64,000 nucleotides of DNA from Alkalihalobacillus sp. TS-13 (GCF_019720915.1 NZ_JAHKSI010000004.1:1-64000), one strand, 5' to 3'; positions 14,297 to 20,767 are shown, numbered from the stretch's first letter. Notes: generated by a model from the sequence alone, not told the origin. Program-made: numbers and translations.

Positions 14297-14433
14297 GAAG
14301 GGGCTCGTGTTGGTAGCGTACGTCTGTTGGTGAAGGGGAAGTCGGACTTCGCTACGCTCATACGCATTTAAAGGGATTCGCCCCCGCCTCCTTTGTGGCT
14401 GCAGCAGGCTAGTTCGGTATGTGTGGTTTGGAT

Positions 14434-14462
14434 TTGTGCTGGAGGACGGAGCCTGGTACTGT
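14434..14462 (+). promoter_or_regulatory. Type B promoter
   Basis: -35 TTGTGC (14434-14439), 17 bases, -10 TACTGT (14457-14462), then a GGGGAGACGCCC leader hairpin. No clear CRP/FNR box upstream in this module. Confidence 0.65.
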
Positions 14463-14500
14463 AGTTCAAGTCAAAGGGGAGACGCCCTTGAGGAGGAATG

Positions 14501-14617
14501 ATGTGTAACATTTGCGGTCGACGTTCCGCTTTTGTGTGTGAGTGCTGCAAGTTGCCCTGGTGCCGGTCTCATGGGCGTGGTCACCGCCCTCAACAGAGGA
14601 GTTCAGGGGAGTTCTAG
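14501..14617 (+). CDS. Tiny treble-clef zinc protein
   Basis: MCNICGRRSAFVCECC then KLPWCRSHGRGHRP and a short tail, 38 residues. Ligands CxxC...CxCC...C..H...H fit a treble-clef, HIT- or AN1-like knuckle. Family members: 9837 (interrupted) and 31990. AGGAGG lies four bases before this ATG and only one before the ATG at 14498, so the second start is preferred. Likely protein- or RNA-binding. Confidence 0.65.
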   Translation: MCNICGRRSAFVCECCKLPWCRSHGRGHRPQQRSSGEF

Positions 14618-14642
14618 AGAGAGATACCTAGCAGGAGTTGTG

Positions 14643-14663
14643 ATGATCCGGGCGCCGTCCTAA
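14643..14663 (+). CDS. Hexapeptide reading frame MIRAPS
   Basis: AGGAG-TTGTG-ATG: a good ribosome site before ATG ATC CGG GCG CCG TCC TAA. It is homologous to the MIRAPP frames at 16254, 17618 and 17747, and differs from them at synonymous third positions plus one Pro to Ser change. Confidence 0.5.
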   Translation: MIRAPS

Positions 14664-14724
14664 CGCTAGGCATTGAATGTTCTCAATTATTTAAAAACGG
14701 CTATCATCGGAAGGGGTGAAGGTC

Positions 14725-14730
14725 ATGTAA
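14725..14730 (+). other. Start-stop element ATG-TAA
   Basis: GGAAGGGGTGAAGGTC precedes ATG-TAA, 61 bases after the hexapeptide frame. CGGCT and AGCCG flank it and can pair. Confidence 0.5.
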
Positions 14731-14748
14731 AAGCCGCCTGTTAAAAAT

Positions 14749-14784
14749 AAAGGGTAAGTCCTACAGGTGAGGGTTTCCCCTTTA
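14749..14784 (+). terminator. Terminator
   Basis: AAAGGGTAAGTCCT / AGGGTTTCCCCTTT arms, the weakest of the family AAAGGGGAAGTCC...GGGCTTCCCCTTT. Confidence 0.65.
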
Positions 14785-14896
14785 TGCGCCTCAGGGACCA
14801 AAGCGAGCTTGGCCTTTCACGCCTTCATATGAAGTGAGTTTCGATGCTCCGCACCGTCGGTCAAGGAGAACTCCATGCCGGGAAAATTAATGAAAG

Positions 14897-14961
14897 TGTA
14901 AGGGATCTCACATCCTGTGATCCGGTTTCGCCTTGCACCAGAGTCCGTACCGCAGTATAGT
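14897..14961 (+). promoter_or_regulatory. CRP/FNR box plus type B promoter
   Basis: Box TGTAA-GGGATC-TCACA (14897-14912, one mismatch), -35 TTGCAC (14933-14938), 17 bases, -10 TATAGT (14956-14961). The box centre is about 63 bases upstream of the expected start of transcription. Confidence 0.8.
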
Positions 14962-14995
14962 TGTTCTTGTTCGGCCCATCACACGAAGGGAAAGC

Positions 14996-15187
14996 ATGAT
15001 GACGAAACTGCCGGAAGAGCCTGGGCGTTGTCCGTGTGGGCGAAGGTATGAGAAGATGGGGTGCTCCTGTGAACAGGTGGACTATCGAGGGCTGATGCAG
15101 GACGAGCTTCTGTCCAAGGCAAACAACACGGCTCTTCGGCCTGAGGTACGGGAAGCCGCGCGCGCGGAACTTCAGCGGCGGAAGTAA
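14996..15187 (+). CDS. Small zinc-knuckle protein
   Basis: A 63-residue protein: MMTKLPEEPGRCPCGRRYEK then MGCSCEQ, so Cys at CPC...CSC may bind one metal, followed by a helical tail (LMQDELLSKANNTALRPEVREAARAELQRRK). GAAGGGAAAGC precedes the two adjacent ATGs. Own promoter and terminator. Function unknown. Confidence 0.65.
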   Translation: MMTKLPEEPGRCPCGRRYEKMGCSCEQVDYRGLMQDELLSKANNTALRPEVREAARAELQRRK

Positions 15188-15193
15188 CAGTAA

Positions 15194-15230
15194 GGAGAAG
15201 GGTGATCCCCTTTCAGGATCACCCTTCTCC
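15194..15230 (+). terminator. Terminator
   Basis: Perfect arms GGAGAAGGGTGATCC and GGATCACCCTTCTCC. Confidence 0.8.
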
Positions 15231-15263
15231 ATCCCCATCTACTGTCCAGGTAATCTAAGAGAA

Positions 15264-15349
15264 GATATATCCAGATGTATCCCATCCGGATATATCCGAC
15301 ATGTCCTGATTTATCCCCCGACTTCGTCCAAGGATAAATCGAACATGTC
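15264..15349 (+). repeat. Two-hairpin repeat R6 (compensated hairpin 1)
   Basis: Hairpin 1 arms are GATATATCC / GGATATATC, a paired A/T change from AAATCC / GGATTT. Hairpin 2 is standard. Confidence 0.9.
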
Positions 15350-15649
15350 CGAGTGGTTTATGTAGGAGACTTGCTTTCTGTCGTTTTGTAGAGCATGAAT
15401 CCTTCGGTGTGATCCGGCGGCAGTCCGCCGCCGTCGTCGGGTACTGGGAGCTCTTCTTATGGAGGTTCTCTAGGCTGCGTTACTAAATTCCCCTCCGTGA
15501 CTCATCAGGGGTTGCGGAAAGTGTTGGGTTTCTGAAAAGCGCGGGCTACAAGGATGTCGGGAGGATGGGGCTTGTTGTTCGAGTCTGTGGGATGTTCTCT
15601 CGAAACCGACAGATCGAGAGGGCATCTTGCGAGCGACTGGCATTATCAA
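15350..15649. other. Noncoding spacer
   Basis: No gene is supported. It contains a decayed copy of the GC-rich tract at 4200-4330 and the TCTGAAAAGCGCGGGCTA block at about 15532. Confidence 0.45.
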
Positions 15650-15714
15650 TGTGAGACACCACACACCTCATGACCCGGTTTTAGCTTGCACCAGAGTCCA
15701 GAACCCGGTACTGT
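15650..15714 (+). promoter_or_regulatory. CRP/FNR-like box plus type B promoter
   Basis: Box TGTGA-GACACC-ACACA (imperfect, 15650-15665); -35 TTGCAC (15686-15691); 17 bases; -10 TACTGT (15709-15714); leader hairpin GGGGG-AGAC-GCCCCC. Confidence 0.75.
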
Positions 15715-15757
15715 TGTGTTTGTTCGGGGGAGACGCCCCCACCATGAGGAAGGATTG

Positions 15758-15880
15758 ATGATGCCGAAGGACCCGCGGGACTCGGAATACTGCCACAGCC
15801 ACAAGGGGTGCAACGAGGACCCCGAGGAGGGGACTTCCGACCAGCGTACGGGTCAGGATCAGCAGCCCGAGACGGACTAA
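15758..15880 (+). CDS. Acidic 40-residue protein, first of a conserved pair
   Basis: MMPKDPRDSEYCHSHKGCNE then an acidic, Gln-rich tail ending QPETD. C..H...C could hold a metal. A close paralogue lies at 20344, and in both modules a second small gene (16002, 20557) follows. The paralogue differs mostly at synonymous sites and in the first 15 residues, indicating selection on the protein. GAGGAAGGATTG lies before the start. Confidence 0.7.
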   Translation: MMPKDPRDSEYCHSHKGCNEDPEEGTSDQRTGQDQQPETD

Positions 15881-15914
15881 CTGAGGAGATGGCTTCCATA
15901 GCCATCTAAGTCAA

Positions 15915-15955
15915 GGGGCAAAGGGACCGCGAGAAATTCGTGGTCCCTTTGCTCC
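15915..15955 (+). terminator. Hairpin between paired genes
   Basis: Arms GGGGCAAAGGGACC and GGTCCCTTTGCTCC. The paralogous module (20466-20557) lacks it. Confidence 0.6.
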
Positions 15956-16001
15956 GAATTAAGAAGAACGGCTCTTTTTCCATTCCCTATGGAGGTTTCA
16001 A

Positions 16002-16106
16002 GTGGCTGCCGAAATTGATCCGGTTCTTGAAGTAATTCGAATCTTTACAGGACAGCCGGAGGAAGCCGAAACGGACTCCACAGAACCTGAGGATTCAGAG
16101 CAGTAA
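16002..16106 (+). CDS. 34-residue acidic protein, second of the pair
   Basis: GTG start at 16002 with GGAGG six bases upstream. Encodes MAAEIDPVLEVIRIFTGQPE and then 14 acidic residues. The paralogue at 20557 keeps (A/D)IDPV.EVIRIFTGQPEE and has a different acidic, Gln-rich tail. Probably a short amphipathic helix plus a disordered tail, which is typical of small inhibitors, but no target is visible. Confidence 0.6.
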   Translation: MAAEIDPVLEVIRIFTGQPEEAETDSTEPEDSEQ

Positions 16107-16253
16107 TCGGGAACGGGTAGACCCCTACAGGGTAACTGCCCGATGGGGTGCGGTACCGAGATTCCCAACGGTGGTCAGGCGCTGGTCGTTCACCTGACCT
16201 CTTGCAAGGGAAAGCGCAACTAGTACCGATAGCTCAACCGTTATGGAAGTAAA

Positions 16254-16274
16254 ATGATCCGAGCACCGCCCTAA
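16254..16274 (+). CDS. Hexapeptide reading frame MIRAPP
   Basis: ATG ATC CGA GCA CCG CCC TAA with GGAAG upstream. It ends in R-A-P-P, the core of the RAPP class of ribosome-arrest peptides (ApdA, ApdP; compare RAGP of SecM). It recurs at 17618 and 17747, and as MIRAPS at 14643. Confidence 0.55.
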   Translation: MIRAPP

Positions 16275-16334
16275 CGCTAGTCTTTGAAGTTTATTTAATT
16301 ATTTAACTACAACGGTCAGCGGAAGGGGGAGATC

Positions 16335-16340
16335 ATGTAA
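16335..16340 (+). other. Start-stop element ATG-TAA
   Basis: GGAAGGGGGAGATC precedes ATG-TAA, 60 bases after the MIRAPP frame and before the module terminator. Confidence 0.5.
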
Positions 16341-16361
16341 AAAAGTCGAGACCATAACAAT

Positions 16362-16397
16362 AAAGGGGAAGTCCTCATATGAGGGCTTCCTCTTTAT
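16362..16397 (+). terminator. Terminator
   Basis: AAAGGGGAAGTCCTCA / TGAGGGCTTCCTCTTT arms followed by ATAATGG. Confidence 0.75.
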
Positions 16398-16496
16398 AAT
16401 GGTTCAGTATAACTACACAGTGTGATCAAGGGTTATGGAGTGTAATAAAGGCGAAAAAAATTTTTTTCGGTGCTTCGCGCTGGAAGCGAGCCGGTC

Positions 16497-16583
16497 GGAT
16501 AAATCCAGATATAGGATATCCGGATTTATCTGACATGTCCTGATTTATCCCCTGACTCCGTCAAAGGATAAATCGAACATGTC
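16497..16583 (+). repeat. Two-hairpin repeat R7
   Basis: Standard arms; TCC triloop in hairpin 2; the linker after hairpin 1 reads CTGACATGTCC. Confidence 0.9.
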
Positions 16584-16731
16584 TGGGTTCGGTTTGCGTA
16601 GGAAGATTGGCTTCCTAAAGTTGGGGAAATCGTGGGTCCACGCCGTCTACATTTATTCCGTTTTTCTCTTGTCGCAACATAAATGGCGTAGGATTGTATT
16701 ACCTCCCCTCCGTGGTTAAGTCCCCATATGT

Positions 16732-16786
16732 AGTGAGATGGGTCACAGTTGGTGAACTTGTCTGACCAGCCGTAGGATTGTATCTT
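16732..16786 (+). promoter_or_regulatory. CRP/FNR-like box plus promoter
   Basis: Box AGTGA-GATGGG-TCACA (16732-16747, one mismatch); -35 TTGTCT (16758-16763); 17 bases; -10 TATCTT (16781-16786). The box centre is about 54 bases upstream of the expected start, one helical turn closer than in most modules. Confidence 0.65.
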
Positions 16787-16838
16787 GAGGGTGTTCGTAA
16801 GGAACAAGGACACACCCGAATCATCAGGAGTCGTGATC

Positions 16839-17069
16839 ATGGCAACACTGCGTGAGGTTGTTGGATACCTCAACGACCTATATGACATGAATCTTAAAGA
16901 AGCAAAGGGCGAAAACTATGCCTTCAATGACACGTTCAGAATCGATAGGTTGGGAAATAGTCTGTTCCATTTTCGCACGAAGCGAGGAAAGATCGGCGAG
17001 AGTCATTCTAGTCAACCGGAAAAAGTTGGGGACGATTTCATGAAAGTTACCTGTCGCAATAAGAGGTAA
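16839..17069 (+). CDS. Hypothetical protein, 76 residues
   Basis: MATLREVVGYLNDLYDMNLK begins with a predicted amphipathic helix; the middle is NYAFNDTFRIDRLGNSLFHF and the C-terminus is basic. CAGGAG lies eight bases before the ATG. It sits alone in its module, under a CRP/FNR-boxed promoter. No family is recognised. Confidence 0.65.
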   Translation: MATLREVVGYLNDLYDMNLKEAKGENYAFNDTFRIDRLGNSLFHFRTKRGKIGESHSSQPEKVGDDFMKVTCRNKR

Positions 17070-17208
17070 GCTCTCGATCCGTTGATCAACCATTTCCCCT
17101 CGGTGGTTGAAGTATTTACCTGTAATGGGGGTTTGGGGAAACCTGGTCCAGTAGGTTGGTCAATCCGTACTTGTGCCAGTTGTTAGGGGGGTTGATGTTG
17201 TTAGAGAG

Positions 17209-17390
17209 ATCTACGGTCCGTTTTTGGTTCTGAAAAGCGCGGGCTACGGAGCAGGATGGTCGGGGCTTGATCTGGTCGTCCGAGCCGTTGGCATGAACTG
17301 GAGGTGTAAGACACCTCACACTACCGTGAGATGGTTTCGGGTTGTGTTGGAGGCCGAATCCCGGTACTGTTGTTCTTGTTCGTGGGACGC
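17209..17390 (+). repeat. Duplicated regulatory segment, copy 1 (with 18168-18360)
   Basis: About 180 bases (CTGAAAAGCGCGGGCTACGG block, CRP/FNR box, promoter, start of leader), almost identical to the region before 18387. Different genes follow, so regulatory cassettes have been copied independently of cargo. Confidence 0.8.
17305..17370 (+). promoter_or_regulatory. CRP/FNR box plus type B promoter
   Basis: Box TGTAA-GACACC-TCACA (17305-17320), -35 TTGTGT (17342-17347), 17 bases, -10 TACTGT (17365-17370). Box centre about -64. Confidence 0.75.
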
Positions 17391-17415
17391 TTCTAAAGAA
17401 GGGATTGAAACCCCG

Positions 17416-17529
17416 ATGGGAAAGAAGAGGATTGAGTGCCCGAAGTGTGGAGAATACATGGTGGAGCGTACGCCAGAGTCTGGTGTATGGTGGTGCCAGA
17501 ATTGCGGTAACAGGGTAAAAAAGAAGTGA
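17416..17529 (+). CDS. Zinc-ribbon protein, 37 residues
   Basis: MGKKRIECPKCGEYM ... GVWWCQNCGNRVKKK: two CxxC knuckles about 17 residues apart, a canonical zinc ribbon with basic ends. GAAGGGATTG lies upstream. Related ribbons: 21837 and 22118. Probably a nucleic-acid-binding or RNA-polymerase-binding miniprotein; target unknown. Confidence 0.75.
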   Translation: MGKKRIECPKCGEYMVERTPESGVWWCQNCGNRVKKK

Positions 17530-17617
17530 CTAGCGCAGATCGTTAGTAGGAAACGGTCAGCGTATCCACCGCTCATACGAGTTCCCTAAACGGAGCTTCC
17601 TCGATCCTGGGAGTGTC

Positions 17618-17638
17618 ATGATTCGAGCACCGCCCTAA
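17618..17638 (+). CDS. Hexapeptide reading frame MIRAPP
   Basis: CTGGGAGTGTC-ATG ATT CGA GCA CCG CCC TAA: good ribosome spacing. It uses ATT where the 16254 copy uses ATC, a synonymous change. Confidence 0.55.
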   Translation: MIRAPP

Positions 17639-17746
17639 TTCCATCCGTTTGATTTGATGTTCTTAAAATTTTGAACATCATGTAAAAGCCGATCCAGCCG
17701 CTCATACGAGTTCCCTAAACGGAGCTTCCTCGATCCTGGGAGTGTC

Positions 17747-17767
17747 ATGATTCGAGCACCGCCCTAA
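17747..17767 (+). CDS. Hexapeptide reading frame MIRAPP (second tandem unit)
   Basis: Identical to 17618, inside the second 129-base unit, so not an independent observation. Followed by ATG-TAA at 17810. Confidence 0.5.
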   Translation: MIRAPP

Positions 17768-17836
17768 TTCCATCCGTTTGGTTTGATGTCCTTAAAAATT
17801 TCGAACATCATGTAAAAGCCGATTCAGCTAAAAAAT

Positions 17837-17872
17837 AAAGGGGAAGTCCTACAGATGAGGGCTTCCCCTTTA
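17837..17872 (+). terminator. Terminator
   Basis: AAAGGGGAAGTCCTAC / GAGGGCTTCCCCTTT arms. Confidence 0.8.
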
Positions 17873-17994
17873 TGCTGGAGGGGTACGATTGCGCAGCGTA
17901 GTCGGAGCGAAAAAATTTTTTTCGGCGCTTCACGCTTTGTTCAAATTGAACTTCGATGTTTCGCATCTCCGATCGTAGTGTCTTCGGCGGCCCC

Positions 17995-18082
17995 GGATAA
18001 ATCCCAATATGATTATATTGGGATTTATCCGACATGTCCTGATTTATCCCCTGACTTCGTCAAAAGATAAATCGAACATGTC
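17995..18082 (+). repeat. Two-hairpin repeat R8
   Basis: Hairpin 1 is a long perfect stem (GGATAAATCCCAATAT / ATATTGGGATTTATCC); hairpin 2 has an AAAGATAAATC arm. Confidence 0.9.
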
Positions 18083-18272
18083 CGGGTGAAACTTGTGTCG
18101 TAGACGCTTTCTGTTGAGATGGAGAATCGAACATATGTTTCTCAAGCTATTAGGGGTATTGATGTTGTTAGCGAGTTCCGCGGTCCGTTTTGGTTCTGAA
18201 AAACGCGGGCTACGGAGCAGGATGGTCGGGGCTTGATCTGGTCGTCATAGGACCGTTGGCATGAACTGGAGG

Positions 18273-18338
18273 TGTAAGACACCTCACACTACCGTGAGAT
18301 GGTTTCGGGTTGTGTTGGAGGCCGAATCCCGGTACTGT
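18273..18338 (+). promoter_or_regulatory. CRP/FNR box plus type B promoter (duplicate)
   Basis: Same elements as at 17305: box 18273-18288, -35 TTGTGT (18310-18315), 17 bases, -10 TACTGT (18333-18338), then the GGGGGAGACGCCCC leader hairpin. Confidence 0.75.
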
Positions 18339-18386
18339 TGTTCTTGTTCGGGGGAGACGCCCCTAAAGACACCAAAGAGGAAGCTC

Positions 18387-18581
18387 ATGGCGATGTGCTC
18401 TGGCTGCCGCGTTCCCGACGAATGCGACGCCTTCGTCGATGAGAAGTGCAAGGGTCCCCTAGGGAACACCAAGGCTACCGGAAAGGCAGTTGTAAAGGGG
18501 ACCAAGGCGGCTGGCCAGGCGGCTGGCCAGGCGGTTGGGACGGCCGCTAAGAAGGCATACTACAAGAAGAAGGGGAAGTAA
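18387..18581 (+). CDS. Zinc-knuckle plus glycine-zipper protein, 64 residues
   Basis: The N-terminus MAMCSGCRVPDECDAFVDEKC has four Cys for one metal site. The C-terminus alternates small and basic residues (GTKAAGQAAGQAVGTAAKKAY) and resembles a glycine-zipper or DNA-coating tail ending in KKKGK. The AAGQ repeat suggests a short in-frame duplication. GAGGAAGCTC precedes the ATG. Unrecognised. Confidence 0.65.
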   Translation: MAMCSGCRVPDECDAFVDEKCKGPLGNTKATGKAVVKGTKAAGQAAGQAVGTAAKKAYYKKKGK

Positions 18582-18597
18582 GCGATAATCGCTTGTA

Positions 18598-18636
18598 GGG
18601 CAGGCTCTTTTAAAAGGGCCTGCCCTGCTCTTTTTT
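18598..18636 (+). terminator. Rho-independent terminator
   Basis: GGGCAGGC / GCCTGCCC stem, then TGCTCTTTTTT. Confidence 0.9.
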
Positions 18637-18651
18637 GTACAAAAACGAATC

Positions 18652-18739
18652 AGATAAATCCAGATATTAAAATATCCTGATTTATCCGACATGTCCTGAT
18701 TTATCCCCTGACTTCGTCAAAGGATAAATCGAACATGTC
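18652..18739 (+). repeat. Two-hairpin repeat R9
   Basis: Both hairpin 1 arms have a changed end (AGATAAATC ... GATTTATCC) and pair less at the base; hairpin 2 is standard. The 50 bases after it duplicate those after R8. Confidence 0.9.
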
Positions 18740-18994
18740 CGGGTGAAACTTGTGTCGTAGACGCTTTCTGTTGAGATGGAGAATCGATTCCTTGAACATA
18801 TGTTTCTCAAGCTATTAGGGGTATTGATGTTGTTAGCGAGTTCCGCGGTCCGTTTTGGTTCTGAAAAACGCGGGCTACGGAGAAGGGAAGTTGGCTTGAA
18901 CGATCGTCCGAGTTTCTGTGAATTTTTGGTGAAAGTGTGAAATGTAGTTCTCAGATGGTGAGAAGGATAAGGTTTTTACTTGCAATGACACCGC

Positions 18995-19065
18995 CTCTGG
19001 CCTGCCGTGATACAGAAAACCGCAGGTCAGAGGCTATAGACACCAGAGAGGGAGTCGCGTAATGT
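18995..19065 (+). promoter_or_regulatory. Type A promoter
   Basis: Imperfect inverted repeat CTCTGGCCTGC / CGCAGGTCAGAG, -35 TAGACA (19037-19042), 17 bases, -10 TAATGT (19060-19065), leader CCTTGTAAGCCACGACGGAGCG as in other type A transcripts. Confidence 0.7.
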
Positions 19066-19118
19066 TTTCCTTGTAAGCCACGACGGAGCGAACGGAAAAG
19101 GTAGGGGGATCGAGGTCA

Positions 19119-19544
19119 ATGATCACGATCATTTCGTATATTCTCGGACTGCTCGGGGCAATCGGATTCTTCCTGACTACGTACAGTGAGCGTACGAAGA
19201 AGACTGTAGGTTACGGGGTTAATGGGTTCGCTCAAATTCCGTGGGTGTTCTTTAACATCTCCACGGATGCCTATGGCCTGTTTCTCACCAACGCCCTGAC
19301 GATCTATGGGTGCTACCGTGGGTTGCGTGAGATGTACCAAAGCCCGGAAGCGGCCAAGCAGCGTGAAGAAGACCGGAAGACCAAGGAACTGAGGCGACAA
19401 CTCGATTGGGAACTGAAGGAAGTTCGACGTTGTGAAGATTGGGACCGGAAGGAAGAGCGGCGGCGAGTGGACCGGGTGAAGCAGGAAGAGCGGCGGCGGC
19501 AGGATCGAAAGAGGAAGGAAGAGCGACGGCGACAAGCCTGGTGA
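19119..19544 (+). CDS. Membrane protein with charged coiled-coil tail
   Basis: A 141-residue protein. Residues 1-75 form about three hydrophobic segments (IISYILGLLGAIGFFL, FAQIPWVFFNI, AYGLFLTNALTIYG) with a conserved SERTKKT loop. Residues 80-141 are almost wholly charged with R-E-E-R-R-R heptad-like repeats, forming a cytoplasmic coiled coil. The paralogue at 33335 keeps the membrane part and has only a short basic tail. It resembles small SemiSWEET-like membrane proteins in length and the GFAQIPW segment, but that is tentative. Confidence 0.7.
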   Translation: MITIISYILGLLGAIGFFLTTYSERTKKTVGYGVNGFAQIPWVFFNISTDAYGLFLTNALTIYGCYRGLREMYQSPEAAKQREEDRKTKELRRQLDWELKEVRRCEDWDRKEERRRVDRVKQEERRRQDRKRKEERRRQAW

Positions 19545-19550
19545 GGACGA

Positions 19551-19575
19551 GGGGAGCCCCCTGGGGGGCTCCCCT
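19551..19575 (+). terminator. Terminator
   Basis: GGGGAGCCCC / GGGGGCTCCCC stem directly after the gene. Confidence 0.7.
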
Positions 19576-19659
19576 TCATGTGACTCAACCTAAGGAAATG
19601 GTTACGGCCGTAACCAGTGCCGAAAAATTTTTTCGGCGCTTCGCGCCGTCACCGGTCTC

Positions 19660-19737
19660 GGATAAATCCGTTCTGGATTTATCCCGACATGTCCTGATTT
19701 ATCCCCTGACTCCGTCAAAGGATAAATCGAACATGTT
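19660..19737 (+). repeat. Two-hairpin repeat R10 (short hairpin 1)
   Basis: Hairpin 1 is reduced to GGATAAATCC-GTTCT-GGATTTATCC. Hairpin 2 has a TCC triloop and the last linker reads GAACATGTT. Confidence 0.9.
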
Positions 19738-19939
19738 CGGGTTCAGTTGCGTAAGAGAATTGCTCCCTTTAGTTGGGGGCATCGTTTCATGCTGTTTGGG
19801 GGCTGTTATCGTCTGTAAGAGGTTTACGGTCCGTTGTGGTTCTGAAAAGCGCTGGCTATGTGTAGGTGTTTTGAGGTAATTTTTGAAGGGTGGGAGGTTT
19901 CCCCTCCGTCTAACAGAGAGAGGGCAAACCCGATGTTTC

Positions 19940-20160
19940 TTAGTTCGGAAGTTCCGAGATGTGAATGAGGTGAGGGTTGGAACCGATCATGGCGTAAAGG
20001 ACTTCATTATCGTGCTTTTCTGCTGACTGCAAGGGGAAATTCCCTTCACGTTCTTCCAGGGTTGACCCTTGATCCGGTCACACCAGTCTCTGATGAGGAC
20101 ATGTTTTCGTTCTTCAGTTCGACGTTCTGACCAGCCTTCGGGTGAGAAATAATGCAGCAT
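19940..20160 (-). pseudogene. Minus-strand small gene with a single-base frameshift
   Basis: From the ATG at 20160 the minus strand reads MLHYFSPEGWSERRTEERK, then HVLIRDWCDRIKGQPWKNVKG. At about 20041-20046 a G-run appears one base short, and the other frame continues NFPLQSAEKHDNEVLYAMI then GSNPHLIHISELPN-stop (19940). Both halves look coding. It is either a mutation or a sequencing error. It is divergent from 20344, with a shared CRP/FNR box at 20238. Confidence 0.5.
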
Positions 20161-20237
20161 TGGATAAACCTTTCGCGTTTCTGGGATCTAACTGACAATC
20201 TCTAATCCAGGAAATTTGTGAAGAATTGTCAAATAGG

Positions 20238-20303
20238 TGTGAGACACCTCACATCACGATTGACCGGTTTTGATTTGCGCCGGAGTTCGGTACCCGGTAC
20301 TGT
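20238..20303 (+). promoter_or_regulatory. CRP/FNR box plus type B promoter (divergent region)
   Basis: Box TGTGA-GACACC-TCACA (20238-20253), -35 TTGCGC (20275-20280), 17 bases, -10 TACTGT (20298-20303); box centre about -64. A TTGACA on the minus strand at 20225-20230 may serve the divergent gene ending at 19940. Confidence 0.75.
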
Positions 20304-20343
20304 TGTTTTTGTCCGGGGGAGACGCCCTCAGTAAGGGAAGGGA

Positions 20344-20466
20344 ATGGAGATGAAGGACCCGAAGGATCCGGACTACTGCTACAGTCACGAGAGCTGTAAT
20401 GAGGATCCCGAGGAGGGCACTACGGACCAGCGCACGGGTCAGGATCAGCAGCCGGAGACCGACTGA
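20344..20466 (+). CDS. Acidic 40-residue protein (paralogue of 15758)
   Basis: MEMKDPKDPDYCYSHESCNE then the same acidic, Gln-rich tail as 15758. CNEDPEEGT.DQRTGQDQQ is invariant between the two, while many third codon positions differ. GGGAAGGGA precedes the ATG. The module order (this gene, then a second acidic peptide gene) is conserved. Confidence 0.7.
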   Translation: MEMKDPKDPDYCYSHESCNEDPEEGTTDQRTGQDQQPETD

Positions 20467-20556
20467 GGCCGCGGCTACCATTAAGTTAGGCAGCGAAGAG
20501 ACCGCTAGAATGAGTGTCCCCTTGCTGTAAATTTCAATTCGTATTGGAGGATTCAG

Positions 20557-20670
20557 TTGCCCGCCGATATCGATCCAGTTCATGAGGTCATCAGAATTTT
20601 TACAGGGCAACCGGAGGAACAAGAACAGGACCAAACCGAACAAGAACAGGACCAAACCCCAGAGCAGTAA
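20557..20670 (+). CDS. 37-residue acidic protein (paralogue of 16002), TTG start
   Basis: TTG at 20557 with TTGGAGG upstream. MPADIDPVHEVIRIFTGQPE is followed by a tail containing a perfect 21-base tandem repeat (EQEQDQT twice). Conserved IDPV.EVIRIFTGQPEE with 16002 marks the functional core. Confidence 0.6.
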   Translation: MPADIDPVHEVIRIFTGQPEEQEQDQTEQEQDQTPEQ

Positions 20671-20672
20671 CC

Positions 20673-20707
20673 GGGCAGCCTCCCCGGGGAGGCTGCCCAC
20701 TTTCTTT
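20673..20707 (+). terminator. Rho-independent terminator
   Basis: GGGCAGCCTCCCC / GGGGAGGCTGCCC, then ACTTTCTTT. Confidence 0.9.
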
Positions 20708-20767
20708 GGTTCAGCTTGTGATCAAGTGACGTCACTCGGTGCTTTGCGTTTCTATTGCACCGGTTTT

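Larger units (their letters stand above)
17569..17826 (+). repeat. 129-bp tandem duplication carrying MIRAPP frame
   Basis: Two near-identical 129-base units (17569-17697, 17698-17826), each with a GGGAG-preceded MIRAPP frame (17618, 17747) and an ATG-TAA start-stop (17680, 17810). The few differences (GATTT/GGTTT, GTTC/GTCC, one extra A, TTG/TCG) lie outside the hexapeptide frame. Confidence 0.85.
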
